Assembly: GCA_004557645.1 (NCBI GenBank)
Contig: SFGI01000017.1
Location: forward strand, 1 to 41,003
Length of the DNA stretch: 41,003 nt
Reading direction: 5' to 3'
Source of the DNA: [Eubacterium] saphenum
GTDB taxonomy: Bacteria; Bacillota; Clostridia; Lachnospirales; Anaerotignaceae
Within the stretch, counting starts at the first letter, position 1. Every line of letters begins with the position of its first letter. The notes beneath the pieces were generated by a model that worked only from the letters and a program-made list of their open reading frames with translations, was not told the origin of the DNA and made no database searches. The translations under genes and the position numbers were made by a program. This document shows, piece by piece, positions 7,586 to 16,010 of this stretch.

Positions 7586-8459
7586 TCGTTTTGTGCAGGT
7601 GGGGATCCGTTCCGTTGCGATGCCCACAGAGAAAAAAGCGAAGTGGTATGAAGGGAAACCCATTGTTTCTATGGCGGTGCTGGCTGTCATCATTCTTGGG
7701 TGCCTGTTCTGCGATTTGTTTCTTCCCAAAGACCCTGCTTATATGGATCTGTACCATGCAAATACAGCGCCAAACGCAGAATTTTGGTTTGGCACCGATA
7801 CCATGGGGCGAGATATCTTCTCCATGATTTGGTACGGCGGGCGGATATCTCTGTTCATCGGCTTTTTTGCAACGGTGATTTCCACTGCCATTGCCATCCT
7901 TTTTGGTGCTGTCAGCGGGCTTGGGACAAGGTGGCTGGATGATGTGCTGATGCGGCTGACGGAAATATTTCTCAGTATCCCCCATCTGCTGCTGGTGATT
8001 CTGCTGCAGGCGGTATTGGGGAAGGCCAATGTTCTGAGTATTTCCTTTGTCATTGGCATCACCGGATGGACCAGCATTGCGAAGGTGGTCCGTACAGAGG
8101 TGCGGCAGATCCGAAACAGCGAATACGTTATTGCTGCAAGGTGCATGGGGGCAGGCTTCTTCCGTATCTTACGGAAACACCTGATGCCCAACTTTATCTC
8201 TTCCATCATGTTCATGGTGATCATGAACATACGAGGAGCGATTGTCTCCGAATCTACATTGAGCTTTCTGGGCATTGGCCTGCCTTTGGAGATCATTTCC
8301 TGGGGCAGTATGCTGTCCTTATCGGAAAAGAGTATGCTCTCCGGTGCGTGGTGGATCATTCTGATCCCCGGTGTTTTTCTGGTGGTGACACTGCTTTGCA
8401 TCACAAATATCGGCAATCACCTGCGGAAAAATGTCAACCGCAGACAGAGCAATCTATAA
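7578..8459 (+). CDS. nickel/peptide-type ABC transporter permease (DppC/NikC-like), TTG start
   Basis: A 293-residue permease with the DppC/NikC plan. A helix lies near residues 30-50, then the loop FWFGTDTMGRDIFS (about 71-84), which is diagnostic of this family. About five more helices follow, and the coupling loop EYVIAARCMGAGFFRILRKH (about 182-201). I choose TTG 7578 because GGAGGTGA lies seven bases upstream and the first ATG (7620) has no ribosome site. The frame overlaps the preceding permease by 8 bp. The stop at 8457-8459 is 28 bp before larE, so the transporter runs straight into nickel-cofactor synthesis. Confidence 0.87.
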   Translation: MDDRFVQVGIRSVAMPTEKKAKWYEGKPIVSMAVLAVIILGCLFCDLFLPKDPAYMDLYHANTAPNAEFWFGTDTMGRDIFSMIWYGGRISLFIGFFATVISTAIAILFGAVSGLGTRWLDDVLMRLTEIFLSIPHLLLVILLQAVLGKANVLSISFVIGITGWTSIAKVVRTEVRQIRNSEYVIAARCMGAGFFRILRKHLMPNFISSIMFMVIMNIRGAIVSESTLSFLGIGLPLEIISWGSMLSLSEKSMLSGAWWIILIPGVFLVVTLLCITNIGNHLRKNVNRRQSNL

Positions 8460-8487
8460 AATTGGCAAATATAACGAGGTTTATCAT

Positions 8488-9234
8488 ATGGATTTACAAG
8501 AATTTTTTAGAAATAATCCCATAGTCGCTCTGGCTTTTTCCGGCGGCGTGGATTCTGCCTATCTGATTTATGCGGCGAAGAAGCATGGGGCAGAGGTGCG
8601 CGCCTATTACGTCAAATCTGCTTTTCAGCCCCAGTTTGAACTGGAGGATGCCAAAAGGCTGGCGAAAGAACTGGGCGCAGATATGAAAATATTGGAGGCG
8701 GATGTGCTTGGGGATGCACTGGTAACGGCGAACCCCGCAGACCGATGCTACCACTGTAAGAAACGGATTTTTTCGGAAATTGGAAAGGCGGCTGCGGCGG
8801 ATGGATTTTCTGTGCTGATGGATGGGACCAATGCTTCTGATGATGCAGGAGACCGCCCCGGTATGCGGGCGTTACAGGAATTGTCTGTCCGTTCTCCTCT
8901 TAGAGAATGTGGGCTGACAAAAGATGAGATCCGCCGATTGTCCAAAGAAGCGGGATTGTTTACATGGAACAAGCCTGCCTATGCCTGCCTTGCCACACGC
9001 ATCCCCACAGGGGAACCCATTACAGCAGAAAAACTGCAGAAAACAGAACAGGCAGAGGATTTTCTGTTTTCCCTTGGGCTGACAGATTTTCGGGTGAGGA
9101 TGTTTGGCGGAGCTGCAAGGCTGCAGTTCCCGGAAGGGCAGCTTTCCAAGGTTTTGGAAAAAAGAACAGAGATCGTAGAGGAGCTCAAAAAATATTACGA
9201 TGCCGTGCTGCTTGATTTGGAGGTGCGTGAATGA
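8488..9234 (+). CDS. larE: LarE, sulfur insertase for the nickel-pincer cofactor
   Basis: A 248-residue PP-loop ATPase. LarE adenylates the dicarboxylated pyridinium precursor and converts its carboxylates to thiocarboxylates during synthesis of the nickel-pincer nucleotide of lactate racemase-type enzymes. The PP-loop SGGVDS is at residues 18-23. Three cysteines stand out: Cys87 and Cys90 (DRCYHCK) and Cys167 (YACLATR). The last matches the sulfur-donor Cys of LarE; the trio fits the variant in which a [4Fe-4S] cluster is proposed to carry the extra sulfide. ATG 8488 gives the family's usual start, with GAGG upstream. It overlaps larB by 4 bp. No larA-like target enzyme is in the window. Confidence 0.9.
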   Translation: MDLQEFFRNNPIVALAFSGGVDSAYLIYAAKKHGAEVRAYYVKSAFQPQFELEDAKRLAKELGADMKILEADVLGDALVTANPADRCYHCKKRIFSEIGKAAAADGFSVLMDGTNASDDAGDRPGMRALQELSVRSPLRECGLTKDEIRRLSKEAGLFTWNKPAYACLATRIPTGEPITAEKLQKTEQAEDFLFSLGLTDFRVRMFGGAARLQFPEGQLSKVLEKRTEIVEELKKYYDAVLLDLEVRE

Positions 9235-9992
9235 ACAACGAGATCAAAAAGGTGCTGGAAGCCGTGCGTTCGGGGGATATATCTGTGGATGATGCACTGC
9301 TGAAAATCAAGACAGAGCCCTTTGAAGATATTGGCTTTGCAAAGGTAGACCTGCACCGCAAGGTGCGTCAGGGTGTGGCGGAAGTGGTCTATGGTGCGGG
9401 AAAAACACCGGAGCAGATCATGGGAATCCTTGCAGTGATGCAGAAACATGGACAGGATACCATCCTGATCACCCGTATGTCTCAGGAAGCAGCGGATATC
9501 ATCGGCAAATCCTATGAACTGGAGTACCATCAGGAGGCAAGAGTCGGCATCATCGGCAAACTGCCTGTGCCTGACGGCATTGGGAATATCGTTGTTGCCA
9601 CCGGCGGCACCAGTGATATCCCCGTAGCAGAAGAAGCGGCCTTGACTGCCCAGGCTTTGGGGAATCATGTGGTGCGTTTGTATGATGTGGGCGTTGCAGG
9701 ACTCCATAGAACACTGGCCCATCTGGAGGATATCATGGGTGCCAGTGTCATCATTGCCATTGCGGGGATGGAGGGCGCCCTTGCCAGCGTGATTGGCGGC
9801 CTGGCGGATTGTCCTGTCATCGCTGTTCCAACCAGTATCGGCTACGGCGCATCCTATGGCGGTTTGTCTGCCCTGCTTTCCATGCTGAATTCCTGTGCCA
9901 GCGGGGTGTCGGTGGTCAATATCGACAATGGCTTTGGCGCAGGCTATCTGGCAAGCATGATCAACCACATGGATGCAAAAAAGGAGGCATGA
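9231..9992 (+). CDS. larB: LarB, nicotinate adenine dinucleotide carboxylase/hydrolase
   Basis: A 253-residue protein of the LarB family. LarB carboxylates and hydrolyses nicotinic acid adenine dinucleotide to start nickel-pincer cofactor synthesis. The C-terminal two thirds are PurE-like, with IVVATGGTSDIPVAEEA (about residues 121-137), GVAGLHR and the glycine-rich VPTSIGYGASYGGLSALLSM (about 199-218). The N-terminal helical part matches the family and the length is usual. ATG 9231 overlaps the larE stop by 4 bp (ATGA), and larC follows after 3 bp, so the three are co-translated. Confidence 0.92.
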   Translation: MNNEIKKVLEAVRSGDISVDDALLKIKTEPFEDIGFAKVDLHRKVRQGVAEVVYGAGKTPEQIMGILAVMQKHGQDTILITRMSQEAADIIGKSYELEYHQEARVGIIGKLPVPDGIGNIVVATGGTSDIPVAEEAALTAQALGNHVVRLYDVGVAGLHRTLAHLEDIMGASVIIAIAGMEGALASVIGGLADCPVIAVPTSIGYGASYGGLSALLSMLNSCASGVSVVNIDNGFGAGYLASMINHMDAKKEA

Positions 9993-9995
9993 CCG

Positions 9996-11264
9996 ATGAG
10001 AACATTATATTTGGATTGCGGTATGGGGGCCGCAGGGGATATGCTTACGGGGGCATTGCTGGAATTGCTGCCTGATAAGGAAGATTTTCTTGCTGAACTG
10101 AATGCCCTGGGTATTCCCGGCGTGAAAATAAAAAGAGAACCTTCTGTAAAATGTGGCATTACCGGTACCCATATCTCTGTAACGGTAAATGGAGAAGAAG
10201 AGGAAAGCCACGACCACCATCACGACCATGAGCATGTTCACGACCACGACCACCATCACAGCCATGAACATCATCACGATCACCATCACAGCCATGAGCA
10301 TGTTCACGACCATGAACATCATCATCATACGGGAATGCACGAGATCGAACACCTTGTGATGGGACATTTTCACCTTCCTGAAAAAGTAAAAAAGGATATT
10401 ATGGCGGTATATGAGCTAATCGCTAAGGCGGAAAGCCATGCCCACGGTGTGCCTGTGACAGAAATTCATTTTCACGAGGTGGGCACTATGGATGCGGTGG
10501 CAGATATCACGGCAGTCTGCCTGCTGATGGACCAGCTTGCTGTGGATGAGGTAGTCGTTTCCCCTGTTCATGTGGGCAGCGGTCAGGTCAAGTGTGCCCA
10601 CGGCATCCTGCCTGTGCCTGCGCCGGCAACGGCATATATTTTGAAGGATGTGCCCATTTATGGTGGCAGCATCAAAGGCGAGCTTTGTACACCTACCGGT
10701 GCCGCACTGCTAAAGCATTTTGCCACACGTTTTGGAAATATGCCTGTGATGAAAGTACAGGCGGTGGGTTATGGTATGGGCAAAAAGGATTTTGAAGCAG
10801 CGAATTGCGTTCGTGCCATGCTGGGAGAAACCGAAAACAGAGAGGATATCGTTCTGGAACTTTCCTGCAATGTGGATGATATGACAGCGGAAGAGATCGG
10901 CTTTGCTATGGAACAGCTCTTTGCGGACGGTGCCCTTGAGGTGTATACCATCCCTATCCATATGAAAAAATCCCGCCCCGGTACATTGATCCGTGTGATG
11001 TGCAAAGAGCAGGACAAGGAAGATATCATTCGTCTGATCTTCAAATATACAACAACGATCGGGATTCGTCAGGTGGAAACACAGCGGTATGTGCTGGACA
11101 GAAAGATCACAACGGTGGAAACACCTTGTGGCACAGTGCGTCGTAAAGATGCAGCGGGCTATGGCGTATGCCGTTCTAAGTATGAATACGATGATCTTGC
11201 CCGTATTGCCAGAGAGAGGGGGCTCAGTATCAAAGATGTGCGGGATTTGATCGAGGAGGGTTGA
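9996..11264 (+). CDS. larC: LarC, nickel insertase, with His-rich loop
   Basis: A 422-residue full-length LarC, the CTP-dependent cyclometallase that places nickel in the pincer cofactor. The N terminus (YLDCGMGAAGDM, residues 5-16) and the central VHVGSGQVKCAHG and TPTGAALLKH blocks are typical. The C-terminal half includes ELSCNVDDMTAEEIGFAMEQ. Residues about 72-111 are almost entirely His, Asp and Glu, with about 25 His, a nickel storage or capture tract. The underlying DNA contains imperfect repeats. In some lactobacilli LarC is made from two frames by programmed frameshifting; here it is one continuous frame. AAGGAGG lies upstream, and the gene is last in the nickel operon. Confidence 0.93.
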   Translation: MRTLYLDCGMGAAGDMLTGALLELLPDKEDFLAELNALGIPGVKIKREPSVKCGITGTHISVTVNGEEEESHDHHHDHEHVHDHDHHHSHEHHHDHHHSHEHVHDHEHHHHTGMHEIEHLVMGHFHLPEKVKKDIMAVYELIAKAESHAHGVPVTEIHFHEVGTMDAVADITAVCLLMDQLAVDEVVVSPVHVGSGQVKCAHGILPVPAPATAYILKDVPIYGGSIKGELCTPTGAALLKHFATRFGNMPVMKVQAVGYGMGKKDFEAANCVRAMLGETENREDIVLELSCNVDDMTAEEIGFAMEQLFADGALEVYTIPIHMKKSRPGTLIRVMCKEQDKEDIIRLIFKYTTTIGIRQVETQRYVLDRKITTVETPCGTVRRKDAAGYGVCRSKYEYDDLARIARERGLSIKDVRDLIEEG

Positions 11265-11310
11265 TTAAATATATAGAACAATGTGGTATCTGTAAAAATC
11301 AAAGTATATA

Positions 11311-11350
11311 AAAAGTCTGCTTGCCATATTTATGGGGGCAGACTTTTCTT
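11311..11350 (+). terminator. terminator of the nickel importer-lar operon
   Basis: AAAAGTCTGC (11311-11320) pairs perfectly with GCAGACTTTT (11338-11347). An inner CCAT/ATGG extends the stem, and the 3' arm ends in a T-run. It begins about 47 bp after the larC stop. Confidence 0.85.
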
Positions 11351-11362
11351 ACTAATGCGCAC

Positions 11363-11396
11363 AGAAGAAAGCCGAGGGTTAAATTTTTCCCTCGGC
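11363..11396 (-). terminator. terminator of hcp
   Basis: GCCGAGGG (11371-11378) and CCCTCGGC (11389-11396) form an 8-bp GC-rich stem. Read on the minus strand, it is followed by TTTCTTCT. It lies about 70 bp beyond the hcp stop. The stretch between them (11397-11466) holds only a short inverted repeat, TACGAT/ATCGTA at 11430-11445. Confidence 0.8.
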
Positions 11397-11466
11397 TATT
11401 GATTAGCCCTGATAGGCGCGCCGTTCAGGTACGATCAGTATCGTATGGTTCACCATGATGGAGTTT

Positions 11467-13104
11467 TTAATCAAAGAACAGCTTTAGATCCTCCTCTACG
11501 GTACCAATTCCTGCGATGCCGAAATTTTCCACCAGAACTTTTGTCACATTGGGGCTGAGAAAGGCAGGCAGGGTGGGACCCAGATGGATATTCTTGACAC
11601 CCAAGTACAGCAGGGACAGCAGTACAATGACTGCCTTCTGTTCATACCACGCTATGTTATAGATAATGGGCAGGTCATTGATATCATCTAATTCGAAAAC
11701 TTCCTTGAGTTTCAGCGCAATGACAGCCAGGGAGTAGCAGTCGTTGCACTGACCTGCATCCAGAACTCTGGGGATGCCGCCGATATCGCCAAGGGGCAGC
11801 TTGTTATACTTGTATTTGGCGCATCCGGCCGTCAGGATTACTGTGTCCTTGGGCAGTGCTTTGGCAAATTCGGTATAATAGTTACGGCTCTTGGCACGAC
11901 CGTCACAGCCTGCCATAACCACAAACTTTTTGATGGCACCGGATTTTACAGCTTCGATGATTTTATCGGCCAGAGCCAGCACCTGAGCATGGGCGAATCC
12001 GCCGACGATCTCTCCGGTTTCAATCTCAGTGGGTGGTGCGCAGCGTTTGGCATGGGCAATGATAGCGGAAAAGTCTTTTTCCTGACCGATCTCTCCGGGG
12101 ATGTGCTTGCAGCCGGGAAAACCTGCAGCGCCCGTAGTATACAGGCGGTCTTTATAGCTGTCCGCAGGTGGTACGATACAGTTTGTGGTCATCAGAATGG
12201 GTCCATTGAAGGATGCAAATTCCTCTTTCTGTTTCCACCAGGCATTGCCGTAGTTTCCTACGAAGTGGCTGTATTTCTTAAATGCAGGATAGTAGTGAGC
12301 CGGCAGCATCTCTGAATGGGTATAGATGTCTACGCCGGTCCCCTCCGTCTGTTTCAGCAGCATTTCCATGTCTCGTAGGTCGTGACCGGAGACCAGAATC
12401 CCGGGGCGAGTCCCTGCGCCGATGTTGACCTTGGTGATCTCAGGATTCCCATAAGCGGTGGTGTTAGCCGTATCCAGCAGTGCCATGCCGCTGACGCCGT
12501 ATTTACCTACTTCTAATGTCAGGGAAACCAGATCGTTTACCGTCAGGCTGTCATCCAGTGTGGCTGCCAGAGCCCTTTGCAGAAAAGCGTCCACTTCTGG
12601 GTCATCCTGAAGCAGCGCATTGGCATGCTTGCTGTAGGCGGACAGCCCTTTCAGACCGTAAGTGATCAGTTCTCTTAGGCTGCGGATATCTTCATCAGGA
12701 GTAGAGAGAACGCCCACCTGAGCGGCTTTGGCCTTCCATGAAGCGATATCCAAATCGAACCACAGAGCTGCACTGGGCAATTTTCCTGTATCTTTCACCT
12801 GAGCCAGCAGGGAGCGGCTCTGCTCCAGTGTAGCACGGATGCGGCTGTGAATGGCTTCTTCATCGAAGTTGGCGTTGGTAATTGTGATAAACAAATTCAG
12901 GGTGATCATGTGGTTGATATCGGCGGAAATCTCCTTGCCTTCCCTTCGCAGCTCTGTGGTAATGGCAGAAAGACCTTTTGTTACATAGACCAGCAGATCC
13001 TGCATCCCTGCAACACTGGCAGTTTTTCCGCAGACGCCGACTCTGGTACATCCGGCACAGCCGGCAGTCTCCTGGCATTGATAGCAAAACATTTGATGTT
13101 CCAT
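11467..13104 (-). CDS. hcp: hybrid-cluster protein / hydroxylamine reductase
   Basis: A 545-residue Hcp. The family reduces hydroxylamine in vitro and is now linked to nitric oxide detoxification in anaerobes. The N-terminal cluster motif is Cys7-x2-Cys10-x8-Cys19-x5-Cys25 (MFCYQCQETAGCAGC...GVCGK), the class I spacing. Ligands of the hybrid Fe-S-O cluster are seen in HSEMLPAHYYP, TNCIVPP, TGAAGFPGCKHI, AGCDGRAKSRNYYTEFA and AGQCNDCYS. Length and order are standard for a strict-anaerobe class I enzyme. The gene is alone on the minus strand, ends at its own terminator, and starts opposite a Crp/Fnr-type regulator. AGGAGG lies before the ATG. Confidence 0.95.
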   Translation of the reverse strand: MEHQMFCYQCQETAGCAGCTRVGVCGKTASVAGMQDLLVYVTKGLSAITTELRREGKEISADINHMITLNLFITITNANFDEEAIHSRIRATLEQSRSLLAQVKDTGKLPSAALWFDLDIASWKAKAAQVGVLSTPDEDIRSLRELITYGLKGLSAYSKHANALLQDDPEVDAFLQRALAATLDDSLTVNDLVSLTLEVGKYGVSGMALLDTANTTAYGNPEITKVNIGAGTRPGILVSGHDLRDMEMLLKQTEGTGVDIYTHSEMLPAHYYPAFKKYSHFVGNYGNAWWKQKEEFASFNGPILMTTNCIVPPADSYKDRLYTTGAAGFPGCKHIPGEIGQEKDFSAIIAHAKRCAPPTEIETGEIVGGFAHAQVLALADKIIEAVKSGAIKKFVVMAGCDGRAKSRNYYTEFAKALPKDTVILTAGCAKYKYNKLPLGDIGGIPRVLDAGQCNDCYSLAVIALKLKEVFELDDINDLPIIYNIAWYEQKAVIVLLSLLYLGVKNIHLGPTLPAFLSPNVTKVLVENFGIAGIGTVEEDLKLFFD

Positions 13105-13165
13105 TTTCTATTTCCTCCTAATCGTTTGATTGATTTGATTGTTTTCATTGGATGGGCGATTGCCC

Positions 13166-13194
13166 TTGACTTTCTTGGGACATCATAATACAAT
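13166..13194 (+). promoter_or_regulatory. promoter of the Crp/Fnr-type regulator
   Basis: TTGACT (13166-13171) and TACAAT (13189-13194) with a 17-bp spacer predict a start near 13201, about 35 bases before the regulator's ATG. The inverted repeat at 13209-13224 would lie just downstream of that start. Confidence 0.65.
13185..13190 (-). promoter_or_regulatory. likely -10 box of the hcp promoter
   Basis: On the minus strand this reads TATTAT. No good -35 box is found 17 bp upstream (CAACAT). The inverted repeat at 13209-13224 is centred about 38-40 bp upstream of the predicted start, which is where a class II activator of the Crp family binds. The promoter therefore looks activator-dependent. 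Confidence 0.45.
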
Positions 13195-13208
13195 CGAGGC
13201 AAAAAATA

Positions 13209-13224
13209 TGTTGTCATAACAACA
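13209..13224. promoter_or_regulatory. perfect inverted repeat, candidate operator between hcp and its regulator
   Basis: TGTTGT-CATA-ACAACA is a perfect 6+6 palindrome with a 4-bp centre, the size and symmetry expected of a Crp/Fnr-family site. It touches the AGGAG ribosome site of the regulator gene, so binding could activate hcp and repress the regulator. Confidence 0.55.
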
Positions 13225-13235
13225 GGAGAAGAAAA

Positions 13236-13913
13236 ATGGATTATCTTTTTTTATCTAAAACCATTTTGTTTCATGGGGCATCACCAGAGGAAGTCCGGAC
13301 GATGCTGCATTGCCTGGGGGCGGAGGTACGAAGCTATCAGCGGGGGAGTATTGTCTATCACATGGGGGATGTGGTCAACTCTATGGGGATTCTGCTCTCC
13401 GGCAGCGTTTCTATAGAGAATGATGATGTTTGGGGGAACAAAAGCATACTGGATAAGATCGGGCCGGGGCAGGTGTTTGCGGAGACCTATGCCTGCGTTC
13501 CCAATGAGCCTTTGATGATCAGCATCGTTGCCACAGAGCCGACGGAGATCCTGTTTCTGGATATGAGCCGAGTGCTGAACATTTGCTCCAACGCCTGCGA
13601 TTTTCACAATAAGCTGATTCGGAATCTGTTGTCCGTTTCTCTGCAGAAGAACCTTAGCCTGTCCCGCCGTATTTTCCATACCAGTTCCAAATCCATCCGA
13701 GGAAGGCTGCTGTCCTATCTTTCCTTTCAGGCCACCCAGCATGGAAGCTGCGATTTTCAGATCCCATTTAGCCGCCAGCAGCTGGCGGACTATCTGAGCG
13801 TGGATCGGAGTGCATTGTCCAATGAATTGGGGAAAATGCAGAAGGAAGGCCTGCTGCGGGTGGATCGCAATCATTTTACTCTGATTGGAATCCAGTCAGA
13901 TGATATTTGTTAG
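13236..13913 (+). CDS. Crp/Fnr-family regulator, probably of hcp (HcpR-like)
   Basis: A 225-residue protein with an N-terminal cyclic-nucleotide-binding-type beta barrel (about residues 15-120; GSIVYHMGDVVNSMGILLSG), a dimerisation helix (about 120-145) and a C-terminal winged helix (about 150-215). The recognition helix region is FSRQQLADYLSVDRSALSNEL. The cysteine pattern of oxygen-sensing Fnr is not evident. Its divergent position next to hcp and the intervening palindrome make it a likely HcpR-type sensor of nitrosative stress; the family assignment is secure, the signal is inference. The GGAG site and ATG 13236 are clear. Confidence 0.85.
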   Translation: MDYLFLSKTILFHGASPEEVRTMLHCLGAEVRSYQRGSIVYHMGDVVNSMGILLSGSVSIENDDVWGNKSILDKIGPGQVFAETYACVPNEPLMISIVATEPTEILFLDMSRVLNICSNACDFHNKLIRNLLSVSLQKNLSLSRRIFHTSSKSIRGRLLSYLSFQATQHGSCDFQIPFSRQQLADYLSVDRSALSNELGKMQKEGLLRVDRNHFTLIGIQSDDIC

Positions 13914-13961
13914 ATATTTGCGAAAGACTCTTGGATAAAAACGAAAAACAGGAACATTCCA

Positions 13962-13987
13962 AATCCCCTGCCATATGGAAGGGGATT
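13962..13987 (+). terminator. hairpin after the regulator gene, weak terminator
   Basis: AATCCCCT (13962-13969) pairs with AGGGGATT (13980-13987), with CCATATGG inside. The sequence after it (ATATTACATAT) has few consecutive T residues, so termination may be partial. Confidence 0.4.
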
Positions 13988-14019
13988 ATATTACATATGA
14001 AAAATTTGGTGTAATTAGA

Positions 14020-14048
14020 TTGACAAAGCAGGGCAAGCGTAATATATT
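14020..14048 (+). promoter_or_regulatory. promoter of the hydrogenase operon
   Basis: TTGACA (14020-14025), 17-bp spacer and TATATT (14043-14048). It lies about 125 bp upstream of the first gene. The AT-rich leader between them (14055-14174) shows no strong hairpin. Confidence 0.7.
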
Positions 14049-14174
14049 TTACATATTTCATAATTTATTATAGAATAGAAGTATTAGAACCTGCTTTTGC
14101 GGTTTCGAAAGGGAAAATACGATTTAACTATTTAGTAGTAAGAAGATATATAACAGAAGAAAGAGGGGAGAAAC

Positions 14175-16010
14175 ATGAGTCGTTTATCTATTGAAACGCC
14201 TGGTCGGGTCCAAACTGTTTTGGATGGACTGCATCGGGATATGGAGCGTCGCATCAGTGCCAGTGCCTACGGCCTGTGTCCGGTAGATATGTCTTTGAGC
14301 TATTTGCGTCTTTGTCATGCCCAGACCTGTGGGAAGTGTGTTCCTTGCCGTATCGGCCTGGGGCAGCTGGCTGATCTGATCGAACAGGTCTTGGATCGGA
14401 GCGCCAACCTTGAAACCATCAACATTATTGAACGGACTGCCAAGGTCATTGCCGATTCGGCTGACTGTGCAATCGGGTATGAGGCAGCCCATATGGTATT
14501 GAGAGGGATCCGCGGTTTCCGTGAGGATTATGAGGAGCATGTGCTCCATGGCCGCTGCATCTCTGCATTGAATCATCCCGTACCCTGTGTATCGGCTTGT
14601 CCTGCCCATGTGGACGTGCCCGGTTATGTTGCTCTGGTCCGTGATGGCAGATATGAGGATGCGGTGAAGCTGATCCGTAAGGATAATCCTTTCCCTTCCT
14701 CCTGTGCTTATGTGTGTGAGCATCCCTGTGAATCCCAGTGCCGTCGCCGTATGGTGGATGATGCCATCAATATCTGCGGGCTGAAGCGATTCGCGGTAGA
14801 TCATGCCCAGCCTATGGCTGCACCACCCATGAGCGAACCGACAGGAAAGACAGTTGGTATCATTGGCGGCGGCCCCGGTGGTCTGACTGCTGCCTATTAC
14901 CTTTCTTTGATGGGGCATAAGGTCACCGTTTATGAACAGCGTCCCAAACTGGGGGGCATGCTGCGCTATGGCATCCCTGACTATCGCCTGCCTCAGGATA
15001 TTTTGGATAAAGATATCGACCATATCCTGACTACAGGTATCAATGTGCTGACTGATGTTTCCATCGGCAAGGATGTTTCTATGGAGGATATCCAGAAAAG
15101 CTTCGATGCCGTATATATTTCCATTGGTGCCCATAATGACAAAAAGCTTGGTCTGGAAGGGGAGGACGCTATCAATGTAGTCAGTGCAGTAGAACTGCTG
15201 CGCGGCATTGGCGAAGGCGATGTTCCCGATTTTAAGGGCAAGAAGATCTGCATCATCGGCGGCGGCAATGTTTCCATGGATGCAACCAGAACTGCAAAGC
15301 GTCTGGGCGCAGAAAGCGTGACTTGTGTTTACCGCCGTCGTGTGGATGATATGACCGCATTGGCGGAAGAAATTGAAGAAGCCATGGCAGAAGGCTGCCA
15401 GATCCTGCCTTTGCAGGCACCTGCCCGCATCGAAAAGGATGCAGAGGGGAAAGTGGCTGCCCTGTGGACAAAACCCCAGATCATCGGCCCCTATGGGAAA
15501 GATGGTCGTCCTAAGCCTATTAGCGCCGATGTTCCCGAATTCCGCATCGAATGTGACTATGTGATCGTAGCCATTGGTCAGGCCATCGATGCCAGACCCT
15601 TTGAAAGCATCGGGATCAAGACGTTCCATGGCACCATTCAAGCAGAAGAAACCAGCTCCGTTTCCGAAGTGGCAAATGTATTTGCCGGCGGTGATGCCGT
15701 TTCCGGCCCTGCAACGGTGATCCGTGCCGTTGCTGCAGGGAAGGTGGCTGCTGCCAATATCGATGCGTATCTGGGCTTTGACCATAAAATCAGCTGCGAT
15801 GTAGAAATTCCTGCATCTCACCTTTCCAATACACCACCTTGCGGCCGCGTAAATTTGAAGAGCCACTGTACGCCTGATTGTCAGGGCAATTTCGATCTGG
15901 TGGTAGAAGGTATGAGCTTGAAAGAAGCACAGCAGGAATCCAGTCGCTGTCTGCGCTGTGATCATTTTGGCTTCAGCAGCTTTAAAGGAGGGAGGAACAC
16001 AGAATGGTAA
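14175..16010 (+). CDS. NuoF-type Fe-S / GltD-type flavin oxidoreductase subunit of hydrogenase
   Basis: A 611-residue fusion. Residues about 1-125 match the C-terminal iron-sulfur domain of NuoF: Cys52-x2-Cys55-x2-Cys58 (TCGKCVPCRIG) and Cys98. Residues about 130-611 match the small subunit of glutamate synthase (GltD/NfnB group). That part has an N-terminal cluster region (CVSACPAHVDVPGYV and CAYVCEHPCESQCRRR), an FAD loop GIIGGGPGGLTAAY (about 228-241) with GYGIPDYRLP-like sequence, and an NAD(P)H loop IIGGGNVSMDATRTA. The FMN-binding core of NuoF is missing. It overlaps hydA by 7 bp. Its likely role is to exchange electrons between NAD(P)H and the hydrogenase; whether it bifurcates electrons with ferredoxin cannot be told. 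Confidence 0.85.
   Translation: MSRLSIETPGRVQTVLDGLHRDMERRISASAYGLCPVDMSLSYLRLCHAQTCGKCVPCRIGLGQLADLIEQVLDRSANLETINIIERTAKVIADSADCAIGYEAAHMVLRGIRGFREDYEEHVLHGRCISALNHPVPCVSACPAHVDVPGYVALVRDGRYEDAVKLIRKDNPFPSSCAYVCEHPCESQCRRRMVDDAINICGLKRFAVDHAQPMAAPPMSEPTGKTVGIIGGGPGGLTAAYYLSLMGHKVTVYEQRPKLGGMLRYGIPDYRLPQDILDKDIDHILTTGINVLTDVSIGKDVSMEDIQKSFDAVYISIGAHNDKKLGLEGEDAINVVSAVELLRGIGEGDVPDFKGKKICIIGGGNVSMDATRTAKRLGAESVTCVYRRRVDDMTALAEEIEEAMAEGCQILPLQAPARIEKDAEGKVAALWTKPQIIGPYGKDGRPKPISADVPEFRIECDYVIVAIGQAIDARPFESIGIKTFHGTIQAEETSSVSEVANVFAGGDAVSGPATVIRAVAAGKVAAANIDAYLGFDHKISCDVEIPASHLSNTPPCGRVNLKSHCTPDCQGNFDLVVEGMSLKEAQQESSRCLRCDHFGFSSFKGGRNTEW

Noticed and set aside
11415..11445. GGCGCGCC and TACGAT/ATCGTA repeats downstream of hcp as an attachment or regulatory site
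   Set aside because: Short palindromes with no second copy or neighbouring recombinase; most likely part of the convergent terminator region.
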